DNA of 64,000 nucleotides, taken from contig NC_092561.1 in NCBI RefSeq assembly GCF_037975245.1, positions 9,051,001-9,115,000 on the forward strand, given 5' to 3'. A program made the position numbers and the translations under genes. The notes below the pieces were generated by a model. It made no database searches, was not told the DNA's origin, and worked only from the letters and a program-made list of their open reading frames with translations. Source of the DNA: Apostichopus japonicus. Taxonomy: Eukaryota; Echinodermata; Holothuroidea; Aspidochirotida; Stichopodidae. This document shows positions 34,411-47,254 of this stretch, piece by piece. Position 1 is the first letter of the stretch, and each line of letters begins with the position of its first letter.

Positions 34411-36389
34411 CTCTCTTCCATTTCACAAGCACCTATTAATAATTATCTGTAAGTGAGGTAAGATGAATAGTAAATGAGGTACTTGGGGGCCCCCCTCGAG
34501 GTACCACTCTACTTTTGGCCACAACTTCACCCTCCCTTTGGGAATCTTTTCATAGCAATTAAAATTGGGAATGTCCATGAATTCAAATACTGCGGAAATC
34601 CACTCATTATATATCTGAGAAATCTTCAAACTGTTTATTAAGCTTGGAAGGGGTTTCATTTAAATGTCATCAAGTAGTGACCCCCAAATACCGACTAGAA
34701 TTCAGGTCTGATAATTGTCAGACATGATCAAATTTCAAAATGCATTTTACTGCCACTCTCAAAGTAATTATCCACACTGGGACATTTAATCGTCCATTTT
34801 GAAAAATCCAATTTTAATTCTAAGAACTGCAAACCTTCAAGGAAAGTACTTTTGAACACTTCCAGCAATTTTGAGGGTGATAAAAAATTTTGGGATACTG
34901 TTAACCTTTAAGAATTATCACTAATATGACAGAAGAACATTGCTAACATTTTGACAAAATCTGTTTGATAATCACATTTAAAATTAGATCTCCTTCCAAT
35001 ACTGTAAGTATTAATGCAGCATCCATCTGCAAGTTCTGGTGAAATCATTAATATTCTTACCTCAAAAGTTTCTATTCTGCTCAAAATTGCTGTTCAAACA
35101 TTTTCAAAAGATATTCTTTCCGAGGGTTCACACAATCTTAAATTATTCCCTGAAATGAGGTGTGTTATCGCTTTTCCTTTTTACTTTCCAAATCTGTTCC
35201 TGGAGAGAAGGGGAGGGGTGAGGGGGGGGTTTGACATGACCTTTAAAGAGGGAGGCAAGCAAGTAGCAAACGAAAAAACAGAATGAGTAAACTGTTTGTA
35301 AATCTAAGTTGCAACAGTCTCTGCTTGATAATTTGCATGTTCTGCATATCAGCGAAAGAATTCGAGGTTTTTGAGGTCATAAAATATATGAAAGTGACTT
35401 CTTTACTGAAGTACTTAACAACTCCATATATTACATATGTAATCCTGCATTTAGATGTCAACAAAACTAGTCATACCACACAGTGCACATTCCTATATAT
35501 ATATAGCAACATTTTTGCATCAATTGATGAAAAAAATAATATTCATAATTACTTTATTATAACATTGGTGACCTTACCATATTTTCCCCATCTCTTTAAT
35601 ACAAAAGAGTTGTCATACCATGTGATTTAAACAGTAAAAGAAGAAAAATTAAGTACAGATGTGGGGGATGGAAAATTCTCACCAGATTCATTTTTACTAT
35701 CTGAAAATATTCATTTATCAATGTCAGGAAAGACAAAATGCATGGTGACACTTGAAGGTAGCAGATTCATGCATTCACTGATTGTAAGCTATTTCGCATT
35801 TCAAAATAATTTTGCTTTCTCATAAAACTGTCTGGATGCTGAGCATATTTGAGGAGTGGTTACAAGTTAAAAGTTCCTTCATTTGCTTAAGTATGATTTT
35901 TAAGTTAGAACTTAAGAAGATAAATTAAAAGATTTAAGTTGCTGTGGATCTTCTTGCAGAGGAGGGGGTGGGGAATGGGGGCGGGTGGGGGCATACTATG
36001 CCACTATAAAGCATAACAAGCTGTAAGGTAGTGAACACAGTACTGTAAGCCTATAGATTATCTATCAAATGAAAGCAAAAGTAATGTCACAATGTCTTTT
36101 CCAGATAAAACTACAAGCTTCCACTTTCTTTTATAAACTTATTGGCCTGTGAACCCCCCCCCCCCCCAATCAAACTTTTTCTTTCACTATTTGCCCTGGA
36201 TTTGTATGCAAGCTGGTTTTATTTTTTAATTTTTCTCTCTATCTTTCTCTTCATTTTTTCTTTCTTTCTAAATATATCCCAGTCATTAAATAGTCTGCTT
36301 TGACAAAATTCTTTCAAGATTCTATTACTGCTGCAGGATGAAAACTGCCAAACAATTCGGGGGAAAAAAAATGTTTTCATTTGACTTCG
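34411..36389. other. MYLIP: MYLIP intron interior, no recognised element
   Basis: AT-rich sequence with G-runs near 35205-35230 and 35955-35990, C- and T-runs near 36155-36260, and only chance open frames. I see no mobile-element termini, exon or structured RNA here. Confidence 0.5.
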
Positions 36390-36545
36390 ATTTTTCATAA
36401 TTGTATCGCGGATCTAATGACAGCCGATCGGATCAAGGCGTTGAGAGATCCGCCTAATCCTCTCATTCCGGCAGGTGGTCTAATGTTACATTCCGACACA
36501 GATTCAACAGACACAGACCGTTCGATATCAAACCATTTACTTCCC
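36390..36545. promoter_or_regulatory. CpG-containing intronic island, candidate enhancer
   Basis: About 150 bp with concentrated CpGs and motif-like strings: ATCGCGGATCTAATGACAGC (TGACAG is Meis/TGIF-like), CCGATCGGATC and GCAGGTGG (E-box). The flanks are plain AT-rich DNA. This island stands out in the 20-kb intron. Function is inferred. Confidence 0.25.
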
Positions 36546-37591
36546 AAAATATTTTGGAAAAAGGGGCTCCATTGAGGTTGGGAGGCTGGAATTTGAAAGC
36601 CAATTTAATAAAGGCTGCATTTTCCATAATATAAAAATTTTGCAACAATCTGATGTTGTCGTTGAATGAAAAAGGGAATTTAGTATACAATAGAGTCCCG
36701 TGGAGCAGTTTTCAACAATCGATTCCAGAAAAGCTGCATTTTAGAGGTTTGTTTTCTTTACAGATTAGATGACATGGTGAGAGATATCTCGATAGTTTAA
36801 TCCGAACACAAGGATGAAATTTGATATAAAATTGTTGACGTCATACACAGGCAGATATTTTTGAGTTGATTTGATAAATATTGATAAAATGTTGATAAAT
36901 ACTGATAAATTTACATCTGCTATTTCTGTATTGAAACCCAACTATAATCTACAGTTGTTCATTAAGTTAGCCACTAAAGTTTGATTTCGAATATAAAAAG
37001 AAGGTTTGGCATTTTAGCCAAATTCGCTGTATTGCATAATACTGACAAATAATGACAAAGCAGTCTGAAGGACAAAATGGTGAAACAAACAAATCAAATT
37101 CATCAATCACTTGCTCATTAAAAAATCTCTTGGCCGAACAAAACAAAATTAGTGTCCTTGTTACGTTCTTTGATCAATTATCCTAAATACAAAATTAAGC
37201 TTGCCAAGAGCTGATCATACAAGCTCATCTGGGGAATGTTTGCTTGCATTGAGCTTGTCACACCTTAACACCCCAGTAGGCAATCAATCTCAACGGTCTA
37301 AACAATCTTTTTTTCAGTATTTTTGTGCAGTACTGTAAGTAATCGCACAATCACGATGATCAGCACTATTTTTGCCAACATTTTGGTCTAATTTGCAGAG
37401 ATCGAGCAAATGAAAAGCTCAAAACAAAACAAAAAACCAATTATGTTTAAATGAAAGCAGGACAGGAAGTTAAGGAACATAACTTCCTCCAAACCAGGAT
37501 GCAAAAATGCATTGATGTAACATGAGCAGTTTTCTTCATGAATCTGACAAACTGTAAAGTAAATGTACATGTTTACAAGGGTTTCACGATT

Positions 37592-37607
37592 TGACCTCTG
37601 ATGACCT
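37592..37607 (+). promoter_or_regulatory. Perfect DR4 nuclear-receptor-like element
   Basis: TGACCTCTGATGACCT is two perfect half-sites separated by four bases, the spacing used by LXR- and TR-type heterodimers with RXR. It lies in a remnant of the TGACCTTTGACC repeat inside the MYLIP intron. Confidence 0.35.
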
Positions 37608-37794
37608 TTCTGATGACTTCAAATGTTCTTTGACCAAACACAACAGGCTTCTTTATAAAAACCAAATCAAAAAGCATACTTGTCAGACTGCACATGAATT
37701 ACAAACTATTTTGTCATCTGAAAACAACAGACAAGTTCCTGACATAACGTTCCACAGTTCCGACCGTATTGGATCGGAAAAAAATCCGAGCACA

Positions 37795-37980
37795 AAACGA
37801 ACTTCTCTAGACTCTTTGGATGGTAGAATGAGAAGGGAAGGCATTGACCGTAGGGGCCCGATCACAGAGGGTTCACAGTGTTAAAAGGTTTAATATTCAG
37901 TTAATTTTAGTCACAGTAGAACAAAAGTGCTAAGGTTGTGAGGAGACAGGTAAGCGAGGAGCGAAATTAACAATTAAAAC
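37795..37980 (+). repeat. GAGACAGGTAAG dispersed repeat, copy C
   Basis: TTTGGATGGTAGAATGAGAA opens the unit. TTAATTTTAG followed by TCACAGTAGAAC comes next, and GTGAGGAGACAGGTAAGCGA closes it. The AG..GTAAG borders give an exon-like look about 44 nt long. Confidence 0.75.
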
Positions 37981-38779
37981 CGAAACAGAGGCGTCCCATC
38001 CATTTCTTTGTTACAGTGTTGGTCAAGATGAAACCATTCATGTAGATGCATGCTTTCATCTCATTAATAAAACAATAGCAAAGTCTGTTGATGTACTGGC
38101 TGGCTCGTTATACTACTTAAGAGCTTGCTGCATGATCAGACTATCTCGTCACCTTCGATGAGCTTGTCACACGATAATTTGTCACATGTATGTTCAAAGA
38201 GCAAATTTTCATCTTGTATGAAGGCTGAAGCTCGTTCATTTATGTATAAATACAAGCTGAACCATACAGGGAATGATTTAAAGTGTTTAAATTTTGTGTC
38301 TGTGTACAATATATATTAGTTTTGAAGACCATTAACTTTTGTCTCGTACGGTTCTTCTGGACGAAACTGCTATACATCTTTACACTTTGTATCTACTATC
38401 TAGCCATTTGACCATTTGCAGAGCATTTTGCTATGTTAAACTGGATAAATTAGTCCCTGCCATATTACCTTTCTTCAAGCCTGCGTGGAGAACATACCGT
38501 ACTGGATCAAAGGAGCTCACAAAATTTAATCAGTACAGGTCTACATAGTAACATAGCAGCTACAGTATACACACACATGTCAAATATGCATATAAATTAT
38601 GCAGTACACTCTAAATTTGAGCTGAGATTGTACCACATGGTAAATTATTGATCATATGTAAAAGCTGCTATATAAGACGTTTTAGATTAGATGAGTTGGG
38701 TCTTGTCTAATTTACATAAACTCATGAAACCCTCGCAAAATTACGGCCAAAATCCACAATGATCTTTGACAGCTCTGTA

Positions 38780-38955
38780 GAGTACAATTAACTGGACACT
38801 TTGGGTGGTAAAATGAGAAGGTAGGGTTGACCGGAGGTGGTGACCACAAATGGGAGGTCAGTGTCAAAGGTTACCAGGTCACTCTAGACACGGGACAGCG
38901 AGTGTGCGGTTGTTGTGAGGAGACTGGTAAGGTGAAGTAAATATTGTTGACTGAA
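38780..38955 (+). repeat. GAGACAGGTAAG dispersed repeat, copy D
   Basis: The order is CTTTGGGTGGTAAAATGAGA, GGTTGACCGGAGGTGG, AGGTTACCAGGTCACTCTAG, then GTGAGGAGACTGGTAAGG and GAAGTAAAT. The core has one change (ACTGG for ACAGG). Confidence 0.75.
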
Positions 38956-39141
38956 TGCAAAAGCTGCTAGAAGGAGTTGGTTTCATCTGATTACTCTAAA
39001 CTCATATAACCCAAGCAAATCCCTGACCAATGTATACAATTTTCCACACCACTGACTTACTATGTATATACTGTCGGGCAATGAATGATTGCAATGTCAG
39101 TCTAGTGCACTTACGAGTACACCATTCCCCCATTGTATACA

Positions 39142-39418
39142 CAGGCGCGTAGTCAAAGGGGGGCAAAGGGGGCGACAGACCCCCCCCCGCATATTTTTTG
39201 TATTTTTATATGATTTCGCTAGTAATTTCAAAATAGAAAATGCTTGGGTGAAACTTGGGTGAAAAGGCCTGGGAAGTGCCATTTCCAGCGACCTGGGAGG
39301 CATTTTTGGCCAAACATTTTCTTGTTCCCTTCGCGCTAAGTCATGGCGCTACCCTTACAGTAGATACTTTGCCTACAAGCTTCGCCCCTCCATTGGCAAA
39401 TTCCTCATTAGGCGCCTG
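39142..39418. mobile_element. hAT-type MITE, 277 bp, 8-bp target duplication
   Basis: The ends CAGGCGCGTAG and, inverted, CAGGCGCCTAA are flanked by TGTATACA on both sides (39134-39141 and 39419-39426). The left subterminal region has G- and C-runs. The inverted repeats are short. The 8-bp duplication and CAGGCG-type ends support hAT. Confidence 0.8.
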
Positions 39419-39779
39419 TGTATACATGTGTGAGTACAAGGATACACAAGGATAAGTGTCTACTGTACATGTGAGTCTGAGTACTTTACTTGACACAAGT
39501 ATTTATAAGTCTGAAACCTAGACTTTGAAAATGCCCAGAGTATGAGTACAAGAGATATTACGACTACTTACAGGTAGTTACATGTACATGTGCTGTAGAT
39601 AGAAACACTATTAGTACCAAGTCACTCTTAAGTCTGATGCACGCTGTGAATACTTCCTTACGATGGCGAATAACCTTTTGCAATCACCATTGATTAGGTT
39701 TTTAATTCTTCTTGATTGCAACATTTGCTCTGTTATATATGCAGTATCTGATATATTGATATGCAAACCACACTCAGGT

Positions 39780-40740
39780 CGGGGTGCTCTAGACCATTTA
39801 TCTGTTGCACTGGTCGATAAAGGTCAAGTGTAATCACAGTTGACCCTGACATTTCATGGTTTTATTTTCATGTACCAGCACCTCTCCTGGTCAGGGAGTT
39901 CAACATACACAAGCATCAGTTCCCATATATATATACAAATGTAGGCTGGGTCATTGTGTATAGTAAACAGTTTGCTGACCAATGTGACATAAATAGAGGC
40001 CATCGTTCCATTGAAGAATCATGGTATCTTATCAGCAGATGATGATACAGGTGGTCAACCAAGGTTAAATCTATCTATTGTAATAGAGTAGCTGGGGTCT
40101 TATAAAGACTATGTGTTCTCAGGGTTGACCTTGACATTTCATGTTTTCTTAGTTTCATGTACCTGTTCCTCTCCAAGTCACATGCCATTTTGTACGTTAA
40201 ATATTTCGTTTTCAAGGTATTATATAATTCATGCACATAATTTTCATGACGAATATTCGATAGTTGAATAAATCATCACAAGTTGCTGTATTTAAAAAAT
40301 ACTATTCTATCGCAGTTAAGTTATTCAGTGTGCATAAATGTTACTCAACTTTTGTAGGTTAGGTAGACTGAGTGCATCAGTAGGACAGAGACAGGTAAGA
40401 GAGGAGTGAAATCAAATAAATGCAGCTGTTCTAATTCAGGCCAGGCCTATAGTAACCGGTCGTTGATATGAAACAAACACGAATCCTGTCTTGAAGAAAT
40501 GACAGTATCTTATTATATCTGCAAATTACACTGTAGGTGACATAGATATTTATTCTGATAGAGTAGCTGGGTCTACAAGGGCTATGTGTACTCAGGGTTG
40601 ACCCTGACATTCCATGTTTTCAATTTAATGGACATCTCCGGGTCAGTTAAGTCCAGTTTTTATAAATAGGTCAGGCCACGATGTAATAGGTAGTTTATAA
40701 TATGACACAATGGCAAATATATTTCCATTTGAGAATGACA
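39780..40740. repeat. Diverged tandem repeat, three units
   Basis: The string GGGTTGACC(C/T)TGACATT(T/C)CATG recurs near 39837, 40119 and 40592, each followed by a T-rich stretch and TTCATG/TTAATG(T/G)AC. The spacing is about 282 and 473 bp. The extra 190 bp in the second gap coincides with copy E of the GAGACAGGTAAG repeat. Confidence 0.6.
40345..40415 (+). repeat. GAGACAGGTAAG dispersed repeat, copy E (3' part)
   Basis: GTAGGTTAGGTAGACTGAGT is followed by CAGAGACAGGTAAGAGAGGA and GTGAAAT. The 5' part of the family consensus is not obvious here. Confidence 0.6.
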
Positions 40741-41374
40741 GAGATCAGCCCTAGACAAAATCACCCATTTTATAACATACTTCTTCGATTTTACAAACTG
40801 ATGCATAGATTAAGCTCTCTTGCACAATTCTCAATATAAAGAAAATATATAAAAAACAGATTTTCATGTAACTATAATTCTCAACAGTGACTTTAATCTC
40901 AACCAGTTTTCTAAGAAAAATAAGACTTTCAGCAAGGTACAAAAAATTGGCTTGAGGTGATTCAGATCAATTTCAAAAAACCAAATATGTTACACAAACC
41001 ATGAACAATAAGCTTTTATAAAGGCAGGTTGAATAACACTTCTACCTTGAAGTCGGAGACCGATTGTGTAAACCTGGGTCGTAACCTCATGATTTCAACC
41101 CCGCAATTGACTAGGATCGAGGAACCACCAGACACTGCACTTGGTGTTAAATTTGTACAGGGATCAAATTTTTGATCAACTTTTTGAATTGTGTGGTTGT
41201 ACTGTACTGCATGTTACATGATTTAGCCAAAATAGAGAGGTAGCTTACACGGCTTATGGTTTTGTGCCTTTTCATCTAGCGAGCAGACCTCCACCTCCTG
41301 TTTGGTGATAGAAAACATGGGCTCTGATTCCAAGCAAGGTGGTTCCAATTTCGCTAAAAAGTGCAGAGAGTACA

Positions 41375-41640
41375 GTATTAAAACGTGATACCTTGTTTCT
41401 TTAGCTGGACCTGAGATGTCCATCGCTGTATTGTTTGTACACTGTGCTGTGGGTATTGACCGCAGCTGTATGAACTGACATTACACTAGTGTCTAATAAC
41501 CGATAGTAGCAAGCTGTGTGTGTGTATTTTCTGTGATCGATGGTGGTGTCTAACACTTCTGTTACACCTCATTCGAATACTAGGTCAGATTACCAGCATT
41601 AGACGTTTCTTTTTGCGCGAGTCTTCACTCCCTTTAAATG
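41375..41640 (+). repeat. Inverted-repeat partner of 51042-51290
   Basis: This region is the reverse complement, at roughly 90% identity by eye, of 51042-51290. Shared strings include GCTGGACCTGAGATGTCCAT, GATCGATGGTGGTGTCTAAC and GATTACCAGCATTAGACGTT. The two lie in neighbouring MYLIP introns. No terminal repeats or ORF were identified. Confidence 0.85.
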
Positions 41641-42950
41641 GACTTGTTAGTTACTCGCTGATATAAAACTGAATTTGGTGCAAAATTTCTAGGAGTGTGT
41701 TTAAGTTTGATTTAAATTTTTAATCTTAGTTTTGAGTGATGCTCAATGGGTCTGGTTAGGTTGCCAATACAAACTTCCAAAGCAAACAACTATTAAAAAG
41801 TCTTTGTATAATAAACTCCCACTGCATTTTTATTTTTTGGAAGACAACACAACAAATTATAAACTAACCTCCAATTAATTAGGTGTACTTTCTAACAAGC
41901 TTTACTTTTCAATCAGTTGCCAGACTGTGCTGCGTCACAAACGGCATTATTAATGCGACAGATATTTGAGAGCGGAACGACCTGCGATGGCTATAAAACA
42001 GTCAAAAATTTAGGAAAAATTATTTGACAAGTTCAAAAGGCTATTTGTACTTCTATTTCATTACAAAGATTATAAGACCAGAAGAAGGGCAGTTCAAATT
42101 TTTTGTAGGATTAGGTTACTTAAAGCAATAATTTCTGGTCCCTACAGTGAGCACTCATTCAACAGTCTTCCCCATCTTTAGCATCTGCTGTACATCTAAA
42201 ATATCTTTTTTTTTTGCTCACAAAATTTTAGCAAAAAAAGGAACATTCTGACCTCTTAAACTGTTCCAAGGACTATGTATGGTAATTTGGAAAAATTAAA
42301 GATCTGTTTTTAGCGATTAAAGATGACGAAAGCCCATTTTTTTTTTAAAGTGTTTGAAAGTATAAGTGGCCATTTTCATGGCATATTTAAATGGCAAGAC
42401 TGATGTGCTTAATAAAGCTTACAAAATACTTCTTAAAATGCCAATTTTTAATTTTTCAAAATTCTTAAAGAGATTTTATCCAAATTTAAAATTCATTTTA
42501 TATGGTTTGTCAATCTAGACATCCAAGTGTGAAAAATATGACAAATTCTCAGGGGAATGTTGTTGCAAAACATATTGTAACGAATTCCATCTTCCTTTTG
42601 ATTCTTTCACAAATCATGGTCTAAATGGTTGGCATCTGCTTATATTGGGAGGTGAACATTTTGTCCTTTAAGTTGTGTAGTTCTTACACAAAACCTTACA
42701 TCAGCTCATAAGTTAAAGACACCCTCTAATCTTCCTCCGTTTCCTCTCAGTTAAACTCCTTGGAAATGTAAAAACGGCTTCATCACAACTTTCCTTGGTG
42801 ACATAAACCGAAGTCCCATAGACAGTCCCAAGTTAGATTTTTGGCATCATCAAGGGGGCATGCTTCTTTGACTAAGTTGTAACTTCACTTTACAGACACT
42901 TCAAAGTAATTTTATACTATTTTTTTAAAGACACATCCCGTGCGGTAAAA
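41641..42950. other. MYLIP: MYLIP intron interior, nothing recognised
   Basis: AT-rich sequence with short A- and T-runs. No mobile-element ends, exon-like segment or structured RNA were seen. Open frames are below 70 codons. Confidence 0.5.
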
Positions 42951-43235
42951 AGATCTTCTGAGAGGACATAAATTTGAATCGACGAGTGTCTCGGAGAGAC
43001 TCGTCTGTATGCTGTCTCCATAACTGCACAGAATTATCAAACCCGAGCCGTATGAGTCAAGATGACGCCCCCGCTCTAACGTCGACGACCCGCAAAGAAT
43101 CTTGCGATTCTCTGTCGAAGCTCTGACAGATTTGAATCACCCGATCTGTAGCCAGAAACTTGTCCTAATCGATCCTCAAAGCGAGTTTTGCTTCAAAGAC
43201 AGGTTGATTCGTTTAAATTTCGCAGCATGTTCACT
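42951..43235. promoter_or_regulatory. CpG-rich intronic island with a GACGAGT palindrome
   Basis: An unusual concentration of CpG (CGACGAGTGTCTCGG, ACGTCGACGACCCGC) includes the short inverted repeat GACGAGT..ACTCGTC (42981-42987 and 42999-43005). An open frame from 43102 covers part of it but matches nothing I know. It could be an intronic regulatory element or an alternative 5' exon or promoter region. The assignment is compositional. Confidence 0.25.
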
Positions 43236-44089
43236 ATTTTCTCTTCTTCTTTTTTTTGAGCTCAAAACATTTTTAAGGTGTGAGGAAGAAAATCGTTTCC
43301 TTTTCTAGAAAGAAATTCAAGAAAAGTTGAAGGACTGGAAATGCGATACATAATGAGCGATGGAGTCACGTCATGTGTGCGTACATCTTATGACAAACTA
43401 ATTACAATATGCTTAAGTACAGACTATTGGGAGAGATTTTGAGACAGGGAACGGCAAAATTATCTTTCGAGTTTCTCGAGGGGTTATCAGAAGTGTCAAA
43501 AAAATATGGGTTTTTTTTTTTCAGAAGTTTGTGGTTGATCATCATTCTGTTTAATTATCACACTTTGAATGATGCTACATTAAGAAATGCTTTCAAATTC
43601 TGTTTTCCTGCACTATGTAAATTTTTTTTTTTTTTTTTTTATGGATGCCATTACTGTTTGTAGTAATATACATTTTAACTTTAATTAACTTTACAGAATT
43701 TTCTTTATTTTTTAAAGATTATTTTTGGTTCATTTTTAAATCCCATCCCACTGAACTTGAAATTAGTAGTAAGGACAAAAAACCCTTGAACACATGAAGG
43801 AAGTTGAAGGCTGAGTCATTCTTCTGACTAGGCCTAAGTTTATTATTACTCATACTAAAACAATTACAAACCTCACCAGTGAACAACTCAAATAGTAGTC
43901 ATATAGACTTGGGTCCCCCTCAGTCTGTTAAAGGGGTATAGGGGTAGTTAAATCTGTTAGATTACTCTTAATTGTAACTGATTATTAATGGTTTCTCTTA
44001 CATAACAGAGAAATTTACTATCTCGCAAATTTGACATGTATAATATTTCATTGGCAAAAAACTTTCACGTTTTTGCCTAAATATCATAT

Positions 44090-44391
44090 AATAATAATAA
44101 TAATAATCAGCAGTTATTTTTACGACGCTTAAGCGACCACAAATGTGGGAGAAGCCCGCAAGGGCTTATGGATTACAACTTACACATTGGGTGGCTTCCA
44201 ATTCAACATTTTAACTCAAATTTGGAATCTTTTCAATTTAGAAAGTCATTTCAGATGGGAAAACCGTAGATTGCTCTTGGATGAAAAACCCACCTTATTA
44301 TGACCCGGCCGGGAATCGAACCACTAACTTCCCGATTGCTAAGCCTCATTGCTTCAAATGCCACCGCCTTTATCCACTCGGCCACAGCACC
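44090..44391 (-). mobile_element. tRNA-Ser/Leu-type SINE (family C) with (ATT)n tail
   Basis: On the minus strand a class-II tRNA-like head (44391-44302) carries GGTGCTGTGGCCGAGTGG (A box) and GGTTCGATTCCCGG (B box) with a long variable region. The anticodon region TTTGAAG suggests Ser(TGA). The body contains GCCCTTGCGGGCTTCTCCCA and TTGTGGTCGCTTAAGCGTCG, and the element ends in a (ATT)n run at 44093-44112. It is a near-complete SINE. Confidence 0.9.
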
Positions 44392-45126
44392 GGTATGCAC
44401 GGACCTACAAGTCGGGATATGATCCCGACTGGTGGAATTTTGTCGACTGTAGCCTTGTTCACAATTTGAGAATGCAAAAGGGATCAGGCTCTTGTTCTCC
44501 CAAGTCAAGGAGGGGGGTAAAGCTGACCCCGGAAGGGTTCATCTCTGAGAAGGGGTGGTGGAACAACGATGGATGAAGGGGACATCAACGAAAGCTGAAC
44601 GAAAAGGCCACGACGATTTATTTACAAATCAAGTACCTAGTTATAGTACTACAGTACTGCCCCCACTTTTAGACTCTTGTAAGTCTGTTCTTATGTATGT
44701 TCAGTAGTAACTCAGGGCAAAGTAACCAGAGATCCTTGGTCACGTGGTCAACAAAAACGTTCACACTCCAACATTGATCTCTCATGCCGAGGTCAGGAAC
44801 CCCCCTCCCTTGAAGGGATATCACGATTGCAGGGTCTGATCTTGGGTACAGTATGCCAGTGAATGCACGTTCACGCAACAAAGTCGATAACCCTCTCAGT
44901 TTCAGATCCCCAGGGCGATATCAAATGCGAACAAGTCTCTATTTAAGTAACAGATTTTAACTTTTCCAGGTACCTTAAATGTTCCCTTTGATGGGTCACT
45001 CTGTACAGAGATCGCCGGGTCGCGTCGATGCCGGCGCAAAATTGCAGTATTTTAAAAGTTCCACCTGAAGATGTCATAGAAAGAGGTTTTATACGATGGG
45101 AGAAATGTATGAGAAAGCTGACTTAC

Positions 45127-45288
45127 TCTAGTTCTGGCAGGATGGGATGATACTGATTAAAGAGAACATGTTCGGCAGGTCCCAGCTCCGCCTGACAGAT
45201 CAACGATAGAAGGTGATGCTTCTCCTCGTCGGAGACCATGTACTGACTCAACAGGAATCGATTCTTGATTGTCAGGTAAAACAGGTTC
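45127..45288 (-). CDS. MYLIP: MYLIP exon: FERM F2 lobe
   Basis: The acceptor is TTCCTTTTTCAG and the donor GA followed by GTAAGT. The first base completes Arg and the last two begin Glu. It reads NLFYLTIKNRFLLSQYMVSD, then EEKHHLLSLICQAELGPAEH and VLFNQYHPILPEL. This is the start of the all-helical F2 lobe and corresponds to the family segment that begins with an IFFLHIKEALL-type helix. Strong splice sites and exact phase on both sides. Confidence 0.95.
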
Positions 45289-45784
45289 CTGAAAAAGGAA
45301 ATGAATACATTTGAACGAAGTTAGCACTTGGAAATTCCAGACAAATTCTTACAATAGGATTTGGAGGGGGAAAGGGGGTGGGAGGGGGGGATGGGAAAGA
45401 GGGCAACGTACAATTACTGTGTACATTACCCACAACTAATGAATAAAACCTGATTTTGTATTTTGGAATTTACTAAGTACAGTAGGAACTTCCCCTACTC
45501 CCTCCTCCTGCCCTACCCCATCCTTCCTGCCCTACCCCTTTGGGAAGTGATCAATCCTGTATGGCATAGCAAGATGCTGGGTGAGAAGGTCTGTTGACAA
45601 ACATTTTTAAAGATTAAAACATACAGCATATTGCAACTTTTTCTTTTATTTATTTTCTTTGGGCGGGAGGGGGGGTTAAATCTAGTCCAAATATATTGTG
45701 GACAGCATTCATGTGGAAAGCATTCATGGGCTGATTCTGGTGGATGAAAATCTCACACTAAGAAAACGAGATGTTGATCTCTTC

Positions 45785-45950
45785 TGAGTGGTAGATTCAG
45801 AAGGAAGAGGGTGATATGACCTTAGAGGGGTCTCAGGGGGGGGGGTTACAGTGTGTGAATGTTACCAGTACATAGGCTAGGATAGAACCGAGTGTTTAAG
45901 TACAGGAGACAGGTAAGGTGAGAACGAAGTAATTTCATTTTTACTTTATT
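45785..45950 (+). repeat. GAGACAGGTAAG dispersed repeat, copy F
   Basis: AGTGGTAGATTCAGAAGGAA opens it. GTTACCAGTACATAGGCTAG and ACAGGAGACAGGTAAGGTGA follow. A G-run interrupts the middle. Confidence 0.7.
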
Positions 45951-47254
45951 TATCATCTGAAACTAAAAGTGGTCATTTTGACCTACTATATAGGTAGAAT
46001 CAACTAAATTAAATCAAAGTTTCTGTTACAATTTTTGTTTCATTAGAACCTTCAACCTACCCACAGCAGTATTATTATATAGTCCCTATATGTTCTCTGT
46101 GTGTTGCTTTAAGTTAGTTAGTACCCAACACTCCAGATGTTTTTAAATAAACAGTCAATGCTTGCTCTGCACTGTAGCTATGTATTTTTTTTCTTTTTAG
46201 TGTGTTTTTATGACTTTTCACCTTTTCTCCTTTCCCCTTTTCACTACCACAATGAAATTCCATCACTCACTGAATGTGAATGTATGTTTCATATGCCCTT
46301 TACAAATGCATAGCTTACACAACAGTGACCTTAAACAACAATTTCCGAGAAGTGAATAAAATTTTTTATAGCAACAAGTATAACAACAATCATAAAAACT
46401 TGTTTCAAAGAATAGAAAAGTTTAAAGCAACTTGGCATCATGTGTATGTTGTAAGACTGAAATATGGAAGATGCTGATGTTTTAAATGTTCACCAGGATG
46501 AGCCAGCTTACACTCTGTCCACCTCTCTGATTATCTGCCCCCATCCAACCCCCCCCCCCCCCGCCCAAAATCTCAGCACTGTTGCTACGACATTTATCAT
46601 CCTTTCACAATAAAGTAAACAGTGACTGTATTGGGACTTCCCAGGAACAACCTATGACATCATGACTTTGCAATCGCCTACTTGTCAGTTGTCACTTTCT
46701 CAAGAGAAATGATTTTCAAACCAAAACAAATATTGTAGTATGGATGCTCAGAAGGGACATCACAGCAGTGGTGGACTACTGACTTATTACAGTGTCTGAT
46801 TCATACACCTACTGTACCTTTATCAGTACAAATGCTAGCAAATCTATTTTCAAAATTTTGAACAAATTTACCAACAGATGAACAGACTGAAATGATCACA
46901 TACGGCTAAATTGCAACCGGATCATTTTTCACCAAATGAACATTACACGGTAAGTAGTAATCAATGACTTTACTAGCGCTAACTTGTCAGTTGTCAGTTT
47001 TCTCTTGAGAGATGGTTTTTCAAAAAGAGGAAACTAAAATAAAACAAAAAGTATCCGAGTTTTGCTGCTTCTATAGTTTCAACTTGGAGATTTGGGAGTA
47101 TCAGTTCCGGTTATTTATCACTTGTTGCTTGAAGCATGGAGAGTCGAATTTACTAATATCTAAGTCACTAGTATCGTATGTCTGTCAATGTTGAAGTTTA
47201 ATTCCAAACCAAATGAACAAATTGAAGATGGGAAAAATCCAAAACACAAAACGG
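45951..47254. other. MYLIP: MYLIP intron interior, nothing recognised
   Basis: AT-rich intron DNA with a C-run at 46550-46562. Two stretches are loosely related to each other (CTTGTCAGTTGTCA with TCTC..GAGA near 46681 and 46983). No exon or element with ends was seen. Confidence 0.45.

Noticed and set aside
44302-44391. Possible minus-strand tRNA-Ser gene
   Set aside because: It is followed directly by a SINE body and (ATT)n tail, and the acceptor stem is not complementary.
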